Assembly (NCBI RefSeq): GCF_030846775.1
Contig: NZ_CP132910.1
Coordinates: 3,661,001-3,725,000, forward strand
Direction of reading: 5' to 3'
From: Geothrix sp. 21YS21S-2
GTDB taxonomy: Bacteria; Acidobacteriota; Holophagae; Holophagales; Holophagaceae
DNA length: 64,000 nt
Each line of letters opens with the position of its first letter. Position 1 is the first letter of the stretch. The notes beneath the pieces were generated by a model. The model ran no database searches and was not told the DNA's origin. It saw only the letters and a list, made by a program, of their open reading frames with translations. The translations under genes were made by a program, and so were the position numbers. This document shows, piece by piece, positions 16,798 to 27,134 of this stretch.

Positions 16798-17229
16798 ATG
16801 TTCCCGTCCCCCGCATACCCCCGTCGCGATCCCTGGCGCGAACTCCAGGCGCGGTTCGGCCAGGGCCCCTGGGTGCTCTACCTGGCCGGCCCCCTGCGGG
16901 GCGACGGCTCCCCCGAGGCCATCCGCCGCAACCAGGTGCGCATGCTGGCCCGGGCCCGGCTGGTGCAGGACCTCCTGCCTTCGGCCGTCCTGGTGGTCCC
17001 CCACGCCAACTTCGCCTTCGTGGACGAATCGGGACCGGGGGGCCTGGGCGTGCGCGCCCGGGTGCTGGACGCCTGCGAGGCGCTGCTCCTGCGATGCGAC
17101 GCCCTGGTTCTCTGCGGCGGAGAACTCACCGCGGGCATGGCCAGGGAGAAGGCTGCCGCTGAAAAGGCCGGTCTGCCGGTGCTCGTCCTGCCGGAGACGC
17201 CGGCCCTGGAGCGGCTGCAGGCCGGCTAG
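16798..17229 (+). CDS. Nucleoside 2-deoxyribosyltransferase-like (DUF4406-type) protein
   Basis: 143 residues. VLYLAGPLRG at the start of the Rossmann-like fold, followed by a helix rich in Arg, VLVVPHANFAF, then CDALVLCGG and GMAREKAAAEKAG, is the pattern of the nucleoside deoxyribosyltransferase superfamily, as in short DUF4406 members. SD GGAGG lies 12-16 nt before ATG 16798. Substrate unknown. Confidence 0.65.
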   Translation: MFPSPAYPRRDPWRELQARFGQGPWVLYLAGPLRGDGSPEAIRRNQVRMLARARLVQDLLPSAVLVVPHANFAFVDESGPGGLGVRARVLDACEALLLRCDALVLCGGELTAGMAREKAAAEKAGLPVLVLPETPALERLQAG

Positions 17230-17392
17230 CGCCGCGTCCCGGAGCGTTCCGTCCTGGTTTTAATTGCAGGCAGGTGCCTAATGCTGCACCAGGCGGCGGG
17301 CGGCCCCGTTCCGGCGGCGCCCCCGCGCCGCTGGGCGGCGGCGCAGAACCCGGGCCCCCCGGACCGCACCCTGGGGTGTACCTGGAGGCGCC

Positions 17393-18661
17393 ATGCCCAA
17401 GAATCCCCACCTGCCCGCCCTTGCGGCCCTGGCGTTGTCCCTGGGGTGCGCGGCGGGCCTGACCAGCACCGAGTCCACCGCGGGCACCACGGCCACCTAC
17501 TACCAGAGCGGAGGCTCGGCCTCCTACGCCTGGCAGGCCATCTCGGCCACGGGCGCCGACCAGTCCGCGGTGTGCGTGGCCAACGCGGGCACCTTCACCC
17601 TCTCCAATTCCACCGTGACCACGTCCGGGGACACCTCGTCCTCCTCGGCCAGCCTCGCCAGCGGACTGGACGCGGCGGTGCTGGTGAAGTCCGCCAGTGT
17701 GGTGAGCCTGGTGAACTGTTCCGTGACCACCACCGGCGCCGGAGCCACCGGCGTGTTCGCCACCGGGTCCGGCACCACCGCCGGCATGTCCGGAGGCAGC
17801 ATCCAGTGCTCGGACCAGTGGGCCCACGGCGCGGCCGCGGCCTCGGGGGCGGCCCTGACCCTCTCGGGCGTCACCGTCGCCACCGGCGGTGCGGACGCCG
17901 CGGCGGTGGCCTGCGGCTCGGGCACCCTGCTGGCCACCAGCTGCACGGTGTCGGCCACGGGGGTGGATTCCCCCGCCCTCCACAGCGCGGGGACCACCAC
18001 GGTCACCGGCGGCACCTACACGGCGAGCGGGGCGGAGGCCGCCGTCGTGGAGGGGGGCGGCACCCTGACCGCCACCGGGGCCGGCTTCACCACCACAGCC
18101 ACGGGCAAGCGGGGCGTGCTCATGTTCCAGAGCGGCACCGGCACCGCCTCGGGCACCTTCACCCAGTCGGGCGGCTCGCTCACCGCCACCGCGGGCCCGC
18201 TCTTCCTGGTCACCAACGTCACCGGGGCCATCAACCTCACGGGGGTCAGCGCCACGGCCGCCTCCGGCGTCCTGGTGGAGGCGGGCGGCACCTCCGCCTG
18301 GGGCACCTCGGGCAGCAACGGGGGCGTGGCGAACCTCACCGCCAGCGCCCAGGCCCTGACGGGCAACCTCGTCACCGACGATGCCTACAGTTCCATCCGC
18401 GCGACCCTCCACAACGGTTCCACCCTCACCGGCACCATCAACCGGGCGGCCTTGACCCTGGACGCGTCCAGCACCTGGACCGTCACCGGGACCTCGTACC
18501 TCACCACCCTCTCCGACGCCGCCGGCCTTGGCGGCTCCACCTTCACCAACATCGTCGGCAACGGCCACGACGTCTACTACGACGCCGCCCTGGCCGCCAA
18601 CAGCTACCTGGCCTCGGGCACCTACGCCCTCACCGGCGGGGGCCAGCTCCTGCCGCAGTGA
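17393..18661 (+). CDS. Secreted right-handed beta-helix (adhesin-like) protein
   Basis: 422 residues. A hydrophobic signal segment (residues 7-21) ends in LSLGCAAG, which may be a weak lipobox. The rest is nearly all Gly/Thr/Ser/Ala/Val with repeating turns of about 20 residues (for example NCSVTTTGAGATGVFATG), as in pectate-lyase-like beta-helices. Almost no charged residues until the last 60. Probably a cell-surface or secreted protein; no catalytic motif seen. Confidence 0.65.
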   Translation: MPKNPHLPALAALALSLGCAAGLTSTESTAGTTATYYQSGGSASYAWQAISATGADQSAVCVANAGTFTLSNSTVTTSGDTSSSSASLASGLDAAVLVKSASVVSLVNCSVTTTGAGATGVFATGSGTTAGMSGGSIQCSDQWAHGAAAASGAALTLSGVTVATGGADAAAVACGSGTLLATSCTVSATGVDSPALHSAGTTTVTGGTYTASGAEAAVVEGGGTLTATGAGFTTTATGKRGVLMFQSGTGTASGTFTQSGGSLTATAGPLFLVTNVTGAINLTGVSATAASGVLVEAGGTSAWGTSGSNGGVANLTASAQALTGNLVTDDAYSSIRATLHNGSTLTGTINRAALTLDASSTWTVTGTSYLTTLSDAAGLGGSTFTNIVGNGHDVYYDAALAANSYLASGTYALTGGGQLLPQ

Positions 18662-18667
18662 GCCCGG

Positions 18668-19549
18668 TCACCCCGGGCGTCGCGCCAGCACCACGGCCCG
18701 CCTGAAATCCAGCCACAGGTGAGGCGTGGGCGCCTCCCGGGCGGCGGCTTCCAGGCGCCGCTCCAGCAGCCCCGGTTCCCACCGGTGGCGCAGGTAGGCC
18801 CAGGCCAGGGGCAGGAAGACCTCCTGGATGCACAGCAGGGCGTCCTCCCCGTGCAGCGCCGAACCGTAGTTGCGCAGCTCGGTCTCCGCCAGCCCCAGGC
18901 GCTCCAGGTGGTGGGCGATCTTCAGGCCCACCGAGAGGTCGGAACCCCGCGCCTCCACCACGTCCAGCAACCGGTCCATGAGGAAGTCGAGGTTCGGGCA
19001 CGGGGGGTGGATGTCGCTGAACCGCCGGGCCTGCTGAACGGGCTCGAAGCAGGCGATCCAGCCGCCCGGTTTCAGGGTGCGGGCGAGGCGGGGGAGCACC
19101 TCCCCCAGCTCCCGCACGTGGGCGAGGGTGACGGACGTGAACACCAGGTCGAAGGCCCGCTCCGGCAGGTCCAGCGCCCGCAGGTCCTGGAGCAGGAACG
19201 ACGCGCGGGGGACCCCGGGCAGGTCCAGGCGCTTGCGGGCCAGGGCCAGGAGTTCCCCGGAGCGGTCCAGGCAGGTGATGCTCCCCTCCGGGACCCGCGC
19301 CGCGAGCCGCAGCGACCAGAACCCCGTGCCGGAGCCCAGGTCGAGGATGGCCCCGTCCGGGGCCGTGGGTGGCAGCTGGTCCAGGGGGCGGGCCTTCTCG
19401 AACAGCAGGTTCTGGGCTTCCAGGCGGGCCACCTCCCCGCCGTCGCTGTCCCGCTGCACCCGCTCGAAGGCGTAGGGCACGGGGGAATCGGGAGACAGGT
19501 GGCCACCGGCCAAAGCCGAAGGCAGGCCCTGCGACGATGCAAAGTCCAT
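18668..19549 (-). CDS. Class I SAM-dependent methyltransferase
   Basis: 293 residues. SAM-binding motif I is ILDLGSGTGFWSLRLA (about residues 67-82), the acidic residue after beta-2 is ITCLDRS, and a motif near DLVFTSVTLAHV follows. The C-terminal 100 residues form a helical cap. Substrate unknown. Convergent with the beta-helix gene, six bases from its stop. Confidence 0.8.
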   Translation of the reverse strand: MDFASSQGLPSALAGGHLSPDSPVPYAFERVQRDSDGGEVARLEAQNLLFEKARPLDQLPPTAPDGAILDLGSGTGFWSLRLAARVPEGSITCLDRSGELLALARKRLDLPGVPRASFLLQDLRALDLPERAFDLVFTSVTLAHVRELGEVLPRLARTLKPGGWIACFEPVQQARRFSDIHPPCPNLDFLMDRLLDVVEARGSDLSVGLKIAHHLERLGLAETELRNYGSALHGEDALLCIQEVFLPLAWAYLRHRWEPGLLERRLEAAAREAPTPHLWLDFRRAVVLARRPG

Positions 19550-19646
19550 ATAAGTCTCTTTAAAATTAATACTTAGTTAAAAAGTCCGGGCCCTTCCCGG
19601 GATGCCTCAGGATGGCACCCCGGGAGGATCCCGTCCAGGGGACGAT

Positions 19647-20303
19647 TCATGCCGGCCAGGCCCCGTCCGCCACGTCGATGTCGGCGTCCGTGCGCTCCCG
19701 GATCCAGTCCGGGGGATAGGGCCCCAGGCACTCCCGCAGCAGGAACCGTCCGTCCCGCACCTCGAACAGGCCCAGGTCCGTGACCACCAGGTCCACCTCC
19801 CGGGCGGCGGTCAGCGGCAGGGAGCAGCGCCGGCGCAGGCGGCTGGCGCCGGTGGGCTCGAAGTGCAGGGTGGCGGCGATGACCTTGCGGGCGCCGGTGG
19901 TGAGGTCCATGGCCCCCCCCATGCCGGGCACCATCTTCCCGGGCACCTTGTAGTTGGCCAGGTTTCCCTCCTGGTCGACCTCCAGCACGCCCAGCACGGT
20001 GTAGTCCACGTGGCCGCCCCGGATGATGCCGAAGCTCGCCGCGGAGTCGAAGAAGCACCCCCCGGGCTGCACGGTGATGGGCGCTCCGCCGGCGTTCACC
20101 ATGTCCCGGTCCTCCTGTCCGGGCGGGGGCGCCGGGCCCAGGCCCATGAGCCCGTTCTCGGACTGGAGGATGATGGAGACCCCCGCGGGCAGGTGGTTCA
20201 CCACCAGCGTGGGCAGGCCGATGCCCAGGTTGACCACGTCGCCCGAGCGGAAGATCCGGGCGATGCGCCTGGCGATGACGTCCTTGTCGGGAACGTAGTC
20301 CAT
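19647..20303 (-). CDS. atoA: 3-oxoacid/acetate CoA-transferase, subunit B
   Basis: 218 residues. The catalytic Glu is in the conserved SENGLMGLGP (about residue 51), preceded by NLGIGLPTLV. PGMGGAMDLTTGARKVI is the CoA-site glycine loop. With the upstream subunit A it moves CoA between an acyl-CoA and acetoacetate or a short fatty acid. ATG 20303 overlaps nothing but directly follows the subunit A TGA, so translation is coupled. Confidence 0.9.
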   Translation of the reverse strand: MDYVPDKDVIARRIARIFRSGDVVNLGIGLPTLVVNHLPAGVSIILQSENGLMGLGPAPPPGQEDRDMVNAGGAPITVQPGGCFFDSAASFGIIRGGHVDYTVLGVLEVDQEGNLANYKVPGKMVPGMGGAMDLTTGARKVIAATLHFEPTGASRLRRRCSLPLTAAREVDLVVTDLGLFEVRDGRFLLRECLGPYPPDWIRERTDADIDVADGAWPA

Positions 20304-20990
20304 TCACATCTCCAGGCGTTCGGCCATGACGAGGAAGTCCACGAAGATCGAGGGCGTGTGCACGTGGTTGGGGTCGAGGGCGCCGATGTCCACCAGCTCC
20401 TCCACCTCGGCGATGACCAGGTCCGCCGCGGTGGCCATCATGGGATTGAAGTTGCGCGCGGTGCCCGCGTAGGCGAGGTTGCCGGCGCGGTCCCCCACCT
20501 TGGCCTTGATGATGGCCACGTCCGCCCGCAGGGGGAGCTCCAGCAGGAAGGCCCTTTCCCCGACGGTGATCACCTGCTTGCCGTCGGCCACTTCGGTGCC
20601 GATGCCCGTGGGGGTGAGGAAGCCCCCGAGCCCCGCGCCCCCGGCCCGGATGCGCTCGGCCAGGGTGCCCTGGGGCACCAGGTCCACCACCGTCTCCCCG
20701 GCGTTCATCTGGCGCTGGGTCTCCTGGTTCAGGCCGATGTGGCTGGCGATGATGCGCCGGAAGGCGCGGTCCTGGACGAGGTGGCCGATGCCGGTGACCC
20801 GGCCCGACTTCAGGTCGTGCATGGCCGTGTCGGTGCTGATGAGGGTCAGGTCCTTCAGGTTCCTCGCCCGCAGCGCGTGGATGAGCGTCTGCGGCGCCCC
20901 GCACCCCATGAAGCCCCCGGACATGAGCACCTGGCCGTCCCGGATCTTCGAAGCTGCCTCGGCTGGGGAGAGGATGGGCTTGTCGAACAC
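20304..20990 (-). CDS. atoD: 3-oxoacid/acetate CoA-transferase, subunit A
   Basis: 228 residues; family I alpha subunit with the CoA-binding glycine loop VLMSGGFMGCGAPQ (residues about 21-34), GAGLGGFLTPTGIGTEV and KAKVGDRAGNLAYAGTARNFNP. The start is GTG 20990 without a strong SD. The gene sits 10 bp after the hemerythrin-like gene on the same strand and probably shares its transcript. Confidence 0.9.
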   Translation of the reverse strand: MFDKPILSPAEAASKIRDGQVLMSGGFMGCGAPQTLIHALRARNLKDLTLISTDTAMHDLKSGRVTGIGHLVQDRAFRRIIASHIGLNQETQRQMNAGETVVDLVPQGTLAERIRAGGAGLGGFLTPTGIGTEVADGKQVITVGERAFLLELPLRADVAIIKAKVGDRAGNLAYAGTARNFNPMMATAADLVIAEVEELVDIGALDPNHVHTPSIFVDFLVMAERLEM

Positions 20991-21000
20991 GCGTAAGAGA

Positions 21001-21513
21001 CTAGCGCGTCCGGGGGAAAAGCACCTGGTTTTCCAGGTAGAGATGTTTCTGGAGCCGGCCCGAGAGGTGCTTGATGCACTCGTGGAGCCGGATCTCGGGG
21101 CCTCCGGGGGAGGAGGTGGCGGCCAGGGCCGACGCCAGGCCCCGGATGCTGCGGAGCAGGCCCGCCTCGGCCTCGTGCTCGCCCTCCAGGAGGGCCCTCA
21201 CCGAGTCCAGGTGCTCCTTGCGGCCCTCGGGGACCGTCCCGGCGTCCATGGCCAGGATGTAGGGGAAGAGGTTGCGTTCCTCCAGGGCGAGGTGGGCGCG
21301 CATGGTGGTGCAGAAGCGGCTGATCATGTCCCGGATCTCGACCAGGGTGGGATTGCGGCGCCCGTCCTCCAGGGCGATGAGCTCGGCCAGGGTCTCCAGG
21401 TCCGCCATGTCCGTCCGGCATTCCAGGTGGCAGGTCCCGACCAGGTGCCGGACCAGGTCCGCCACCGGCATCACCTTCCACGCCTCACGTTCCTGTTTCT
21501 CGTCGAGATGCAC
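21001..21513 (-). CDS. Hemerythrin-domain di-iron protein (RIC/ScdA/YtfE-like)
   Basis: 170 residues with regularly spaced His and Glu: DLVRHLVGTCHLECR, MRAHLALEERNLFPYI, EHEAEAGLL and HLYLENQVLFPR. These match the di-iron ligands of the RIC family, which repairs iron-sulfur clusters after nitrosative or oxidative stress. The N-terminal ScdA helix domain is absent. GTG start at 21513; Met15 is an alternative. An AT-rich tract at 21585-21665 probably holds the promoter. First gene of an operon with atoDA. Confidence 0.75.
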   Translation of the reverse strand: MHLDEKQEREAWKVMPVADLVRHLVGTCHLECRTDMADLETLAELIALEDGRRNPTLVEIRDMISRFCTTMRAHLALEERNLFPYILAMDAGTVPEGRKEHLDSVRALLEGEHEAEAGLLRSIRGLASALAATSSPGGPEIRLHECIKHLSGRLQKHLYLENQVLFPRTR

Positions 21514-21672
21514 ACGGCCTCCAGGGGGGTCGATCCTCCCGGCCGCAGGCGGTCCCGGGGATCACCCATCATAAAGGGGACCCCTTGGTACCTAGATCAC
21601 ATATCTAATATAAAAATTCCGTAAAAAGAGAAAATATTATATTTAAATCATAGGATGGCGGACGGCATTTTC

Positions 21673-22887
<1,215 letters not shown>

Positions 22888-23020
22888 GTCCATCCTCCCA
22901 GGTCCTTTGCCATGATGCGACAAACCGGGGAGCAAGCCCATCACAACCCGCCCCGGAATAAGTCTCGCGGGAACGTCCGCGGGGCGGATAATCGGGCATC
23001 CCGGAGAATGGCACCACCCC

Positions 23021-24448
23021 ATGCGACGCTTCGTTCTGCTTTTCGCCCTCCTCGCGGCCGCCGTCACGGGCGTGCTGGAATACCGGCGCAACCTCCGGCC
23101 CTCCTCCAGGGCCCCCCTCGAACTCCGCCTGGCCCCCGCCACGGCGTTCCAGGGCCTGACGCCCCTTGAGCGGCGCGGGTTCGGAGTCCTCTTCAAGGAC
23201 TGCCTGGAGTACCGCACGGGGCTGGCGGTGGTGGAGAGCGAGGCCGTCCTCCCCGGCGGGCCCCAGGAGGCCCTCACGGTCTCCCTGGAGCGGCCGGAGG
23301 GGAAGGTCCGCATGCACCTCGTCCTGCAGCGGGCCGGCAGGCCCGTGAGGACCGGGGACCTGAATGCCGACTCCCCCGACGCGGCCGTGGGCGCGGCCCT
23401 GGCGTGGCTGGGGCTGGAGGACCGCGCCAGGGGCCTGCTCCTGCCCCGCGATCCGGCCTTCTTCTGGGACCTGGCGCGCATGACCGCTTCACGGCCCGCA
23501 GGCTCCATCGAGGGCGACCTGGACGTCTGCGGCCGGATCCTCGCGCAGGAGCCCGGCTGCGCAGGCGCCTGGCTCGCCCGGGCACGGCTGCTCAACAACC
23601 ACATCCTGGACGACAACCGGGCCCCGGCCCACCTGCAGGACCGCTGCGAACAGGACTTCCTCACGGCCCTGGCCCTGGCCCCCGACTGCCCCCGGGCCGC
23701 CACCCTCTTCGGGCGCTTCCGCACGGAGATCGGGAACCAGCGCGCCGCCCTGGATCTGCTGCTCGACGCCATCCGCCGGAGCCCCAGGGCCCCGAGGCTC
23801 TACGAGGCCGTGGCCTACGCCGCCCGCAGCGCGGGCCTCCTGGAGGGGGCCTCCCGGGCCCTGGCGCGGCGGGACGCGCTTTCGGGCCCGAGCCGCGGCG
23901 AGGCCGACATCACGGAGAACACCTACCTCTACCGGGGCGAGCTGGACCGCTTCGAGACGGTCCTGGGGCCGGGGTCGGCCACGGAGCCCGACGCCCTCCG
24001 GGACTTCTACCGGGGCTACGCGCGCCTGCTGCGCGGGGACCGCGCCGGAGCCGCGAGGCACTTCCACCGCGCCGCCGCCACCCCGGGGGGCAACCGCGCC
24101 TTCATGGACCTGGCCGGGGTCTACGAACTGGGCCTGGCGGGCAGGCATGAAGCGGCCCTGGAGGAGCTGCGCAGGCTCTGGGCGGAACGCATCCCCATCC
24201 GCATCCCCGACGGCGAGTTCACCTTCAAGCTCGCCGAGGCCTTCGGCTTCCTGGGCAGCCCCGCCGAGGCCCAGGACGTGGCGAACCGCGCCTTCGCCCA
24301 GGGTTTCGGGTGCCTGCGGTGGTACGAGCAGAGCCCCTTCCTGGCCGGCGCCCGCGGCACCCTCCGGTGGGCGGCCCTGGAGCAGCACCTGTCCGAGCGC
24401 CTGGCCCTCATGGAGGCGACCTACCCCAGGAGCCGGTTCGAGTTTTGA
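23021..24448 (+). CDS. TPR-like repeat protein with N-terminal membrane anchor
   Basis: 475 residues. One N-terminal TM (residues 3-19), about 110 residues of mixed sheet, then helical repeats with TPR spacing (from about 155), including CAGAWLARARLL, PRAATLFGRF and RAGAARHFHRAA. Likely a periplasm-facing scaffold or protein-interaction module; function unknown. Divergent from the protease at 21673-22887 over 133 bp. Confidence 0.65.
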   Translation: MRRFVLLFALLAAAVTGVLEYRRNLRPSSRAPLELRLAPATAFQGLTPLERRGFGVLFKDCLEYRTGLAVVESEAVLPGGPQEALTVSLERPEGKVRMHLVLQRAGRPVRTGDLNADSPDAAVGAALAWLGLEDRARGLLLPRDPAFFWDLARMTASRPAGSIEGDLDVCGRILAQEPGCAGAWLARARLLNNHILDDNRAPAHLQDRCEQDFLTALALAPDCPRAATLFGRFRTEIGNQRAALDLLLDAIRRSPRAPRLYEAVAYAARSAGLLEGASRALARRDALSGPSRGEADITENTYLYRGELDRFETVLGPGSATEPDALRDFYRGYARLLRGDRAGAARHFHRAAATPGGNRAFMDLAGVYELGLAGRHEAALEELRRLWAERIPIRIPDGEFTFKLAEAFGFLGSPAEAQDVANRAFAQGFGCLRWYEQSPFLAGARGTLRWAALEQHLSERLALMEATYPRSRFEF

Positions 24449-24523
24449 ACTCCGAAAGGAACCTGAGGCGGGCGCGCGGCACCTTGACTGCACCGATCCC
24501 GCGGCCTGCCCGGAGGTATGGAT

Positions 24524-24676
24524 ATGAATGCTCTGTTAGGCGTAGTGCTGATTCTCAGCTTGTTGATCATCATCTTCTTGGGACCCGAGTATTTACAGAC
24601 GGTCCGCCGGAAAACCCGTTCATATAAAAAAATAGGCCCTCAGCGAACCCTTCAAGGCCGCGACGCCCAGGCGTAA
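24524..24676 (+). CDS. Small single-pass membrane protein, 50 aa
   Basis: Residues 3-19 are an uninterrupted hydrophobic helix (LLGVVLILSLLIIIFLG), followed by a strongly basic tail (VRRKTRSYKK). GGAGG sits seven nt before ATG 24524; an ATG six bases earlier is too near the SD. Codons are more AT-rich than in neighbours. No family recognised. Confidence 0.55.
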   Translation: MNALLGVVLILSLLIIIFLGPEYLQTVRRKTRSYKKIGPQRTLQGRDAQA

Positions 24677-24709
24677 GCTGAATTCCCTTTTCCCGGAAAG
24701 GACCTGCCC

Positions 24710-24910
24710 ATGACTTCACGAACCCCGCTCCCCTATGACAAGCTGCTGCTGACGCTCCTCGGCGGCGCCGCCCTCGGCGCCCTCGCGGTGGCCTTCACCA
24801 CGCCCCGCACGGGCCGGGAGGTCCGCCGGAAATTCCGGGCCATCGGCGACCTGTTCCGGGGCCACACCCGGACGGCCGAGGACGACCTGATCGAGGCGAT
24901 GTTCATCTAG
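24710..24910 (+). CDS. YtxH-like small membrane protein
   Basis: 66 residues: one hydrophobic glycine-zipper helix (LLLTLLGGAALGALAVAF), then TPRTGREVRRKFR, the usual motif of YtxH/general-stress small proteins, and an acidic end. SD AAAGGA precedes ATG 24710. It probably pairs with the 50-aa protein just upstream. Confidence 0.7.
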   Translation: MTSRTPLPYDKLLLTLLGGAALGALAVAFTTPRTGREVRRKFRAIGDLFRGHTRTAEDDLIEAMFI

Positions 24911-24914
24911 AGCG

Positions 24915-24945
24915 GCGGCCCGCGGGCGGAACGCCCGTGGGCCGC
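24915..24945. terminator. Hairpin between convergent genes
   Basis: GCGGCCCGCGGGC (24915-24927) pairs with GCCCGTGGGCCGC (24933-24945) with one wobble. There is no T run, but the place, between the convergent YtxH-like and M56 genes, fits a terminator. Confidence 0.55.
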
Positions 24946-24961
24946 TGGACGGGCGCGTTCC

Positions 24962-26515
24962 TCAGTTCGCCGGCGCGGGAGGCGCTGGCGGCGCGGCGGG
25001 CGCCGGGGGTGCGGGAGGCGCGGGAGGCGCCGCAGGGCCGCCCTGGTCCAGGCGGTCGAGGCGGGCCTTGAGGCGGGCGATCTCGGCCTTGAGTTCGTCC
25101 ACCTCGGCGCTGCGGGGACCCACGCGCATGGTGATCACCCGGTTCTCGCCGGGCTTGCCTTCGCCTTCGGGCCCATCGACGCGCTTGCGGATGACGATGT
25201 GCCGCTCGCCGGGGCCGCCTTCCAGTTCATGGAGGGTTTCCAGCTCGGCGAGGTCGATCTCCTTGTCGTTGAGGACGCGGAGGTGGGGCAGGCGGAGGCC
25301 GATGAGCGCGACCTTCCGGGCCTCGGCGGCCAGTTCCTTGGCCTTCTCCTGCATCTCCTTCTGGAGGCGGTCCAGCTCGGGATCGGCCTTGGCGGACTTG
25401 CGGGAGCTCTCGAACTTCTTCGCAAAGGCTTCGGCCTTGGCCTCGAAGGCCTTGGTCTTGGCGTCCAGGTCGCCCCGCTTCTCGATGCGGACGATCTTCT
25501 TCTCCACCTTCGGGGCGCCCTCGGGGGCCTTGGGGGCGGCCTCCTGGTGGAGCCCCAGGCCCGAGGCGGCGCCCAGGGCGGTGACGGCCAGAACGGCCAG
25601 CAGGCCCGCGCGCCCCAGGGGGGAGGGCGGCAGATTGGGCAGGATGAGACGTTTGATGCGGTTCATGAGAATTCCTCCGTTGGCCGCCAGGGCGAGGCCA
25701 GGGTTGGGTTCGAGGGACTGGCGCAGATCCTCCAGGCGCTCAAGGGCGCGGGCATAGAGGATCGGATCGCCGCAGACTTCCACCGCCGCGTCGTCGCAGC
25801 AGTTCTCGCGTTCGGTGCGGATCTGGCGGGAGACCCACCAGGCCGCGGGGTGGTAGAAGAAGAGGGCTTCCACCATGGACTGCATGAGGTTGACCAGGTA
25901 GTCGTGGCGCCGCACGTGGGCCAGCTCGTGGGCGAGGACGGCCTCGAGGGCCGCGGGATCCATGCCCGCCAGGGCCGCCGCCGGCACCAGGATCACCGGC
26001 CTTATCCAGCCGATGACCATGGGCGCGTCCACGGTCCAGGACCGCAGCAGGCCCACGGGGAAGGTGATCCCCATGCGCTCCGCCAGGGCACCGGCCCGTT
26101 CGATCCACTCGCCGGGCGCGGGCTCGGCGCCGACCCGGCGCAGGCGCTGGATCCAGTACCACCCGCCCAGGAGCCGCAGGCCCATGACCGAGACCCCCAG
26201 CATCCAGAAGGCGCAGGCCTGGGGCAGGTAGGGCCCCAGCAGTTCCCGCCAGCCCGGGGGCCGCAGCGCATCGGCCACCAGCACCACCCCCGGGGGGAGC
26301 GGCGCCGGCCAGCACAGCGCGAAGGTCGCCAGGGCCGCCAGGGGCATGGCCGCCAGGGCCGCGCAGGCCAGGACATACCGGGACCCCGGCGTCCGGCTCC
26401 GCAACAGCCGGGTCCCGGCCCAGGCCAGCAGGCCCAGGCCCGCGCCCTGCCACAGGGAATGGACGAGGGTCCATCCCAGGGCCTGGAAGAGGGGAGATGC
26501 CCAGAGATGCGTCAT
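24962..26515 (-). CDS. M56 (BlaR1-type) membrane metallopeptidase without penicillin-binding domain
   Basis: 517 residues. Four hydrophobic segments in the first half, with the zinc motif HELAH (about residue 197) and the following conserved RHDYLVNLMQ and ENCCDDAAV. After the last TM (about residue 300) comes a charged helical region (KAEAFAKKFESSRKSAKAD and similar), not the transpeptidase-like sensor of true BlaR1, and a Pro/Ala-rich tail. Overlaps the BlaI-type repressor gene by four bases. Likely cleaves or triggers loss of that repressor in response to an unknown envelope signal. Confidence 0.9.
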   Translation of the reverse strand: MTHLWASPLFQALGWTLVHSLWQGAGLGLLAWAGTRLLRSRTPGSRYVLACAALAAMPLAALATFALCWPAPLPPGVVLVADALRPPGWRELLGPYLPQACAFWMLGVSVMGLRLLGGWYWIQRLRRVGAEPAPGEWIERAGALAERMGITFPVGLLRSWTVDAPMVIGWIRPVILVPAAALAGMDPAALEAVLAHELAHVRRHDYLVNLMQSMVEALFFYHPAAWWVSRQIRTERENCCDDAAVEVCGDPILYARALERLEDLRQSLEPNPGLALAANGGILMNRIKRLILPNLPPSPLGRAGLLAVLAVTALGAASGLGLHQEAAPKAPEGAPKVEKKIVRIEKRGDLDAKTKAFEAKAEAFAKKFESSRKSAKADPELDRLQKEMQEKAKELAAEARKVALIGLRLPHLRVLNDKEIDLAELETLHELEGGPGERHIVIRKRVDGPEGEGKPGENRVITMRVGPRSAEVDELKAEIARLKARLDRLDQGGPAAPPAPPAPPAPAAPPAPPAPAN

Positions 26516-26898
26516 GACTGCCTCCCTTCGGCCGCATCCAGGAGCGCCCGGATCTCATCCAGCTCCGCCCGGGACGTCTTCCGGGAGGAAAGGGCCTGGA
26601 TGACGAGCTTCGCGGCGGATCCGCCGAAGGCCCGGTCCAGCAGATCGCCCACCAGGTGTTCCCGGGTGCGCTCCGCGCTCTGGGCCGCCTGGTACACATG
26701 GGACCGCTCGCGCTCGTCCCGGGTGACCAGGTTCTTCTCCGTCATGACCTGGAGAAGCTTCAGCACCGACGTGTAGCCCAGATCCTTCTCCCCCGCCAGC
26801 ACCTCGTGGATCTGCCGGACCGTCGACGGTCCGCGATCCCAGAGCACCCGGAGAATGGCCAGTTCACCGTCGGTGGGCCGGGGCAGGGGATGGTTCAT
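26512..26898 (-). CDS. BlaI/MecI/CopY-family repressor
   Basis: 128 residues with the winged-helix domain (LRVLWDRGPSTVRQIHEVL, KDLGYTSVLKLLQVMTEK, wing RDERERSHVYQA) and a C-terminal dimer helix region containing the LLDAAEG end. Partner of the M56 protease downstream (ATGA overlap). An 8-bp inverted repeat 17 bases upstream of its start codon is the probable operator, giving autoregulation. Confidence 0.92.
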   Translation of the reverse strand: MNHPLPRPTDGELAILRVLWDRGPSTVRQIHEVLAGEKDLGYTSVLKLLQVMTEKNLVTRDERERSHVYQAAQSAERTREHLVGDLLDRAFGGSAAKLVIQALSSRKTSRAELDEIRALLDAAEGRQS

Positions 26899-26914
26899 GG
26901 AGGGGACTCCTTGG

Positions 26915-26948
26915 TCTACGAAGATATGTGTACGTTCTTTTTCGTAGA
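26915..26948. promoter_or_regulatory. Candidate operator of the BlaI/BlaR1-like pair
   Basis: TCTACGAA (26915-26922) and TTCGTAGA (26941-26948) form a perfect 8-bp inverted repeat with 18-bp spacing, in the AT-rich stretch just before the repressor gene. BlaI-type proteins bind dyads at such places. The rest of the gap to 27134 holds nothing recognisable. Confidence 0.6.
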
Positions 26949-27134
26949 GGGCAAGGGAAAACTTCAGGACCCTGTCATGGTGCTTAAAGAAAACGAATTC
27001 TAATTCTGCGATCCGCCGGTCAGGAGGGGGTGTCAGGTCAAGGCATCGAGGTTTTCATTGCAGCCGTGGACCCCGAGCCCGTTCCCTGACGGAAGGGTGC
27101 ACGGAACCTGCCTGAAGACGCCGGGGTTCCTTCT

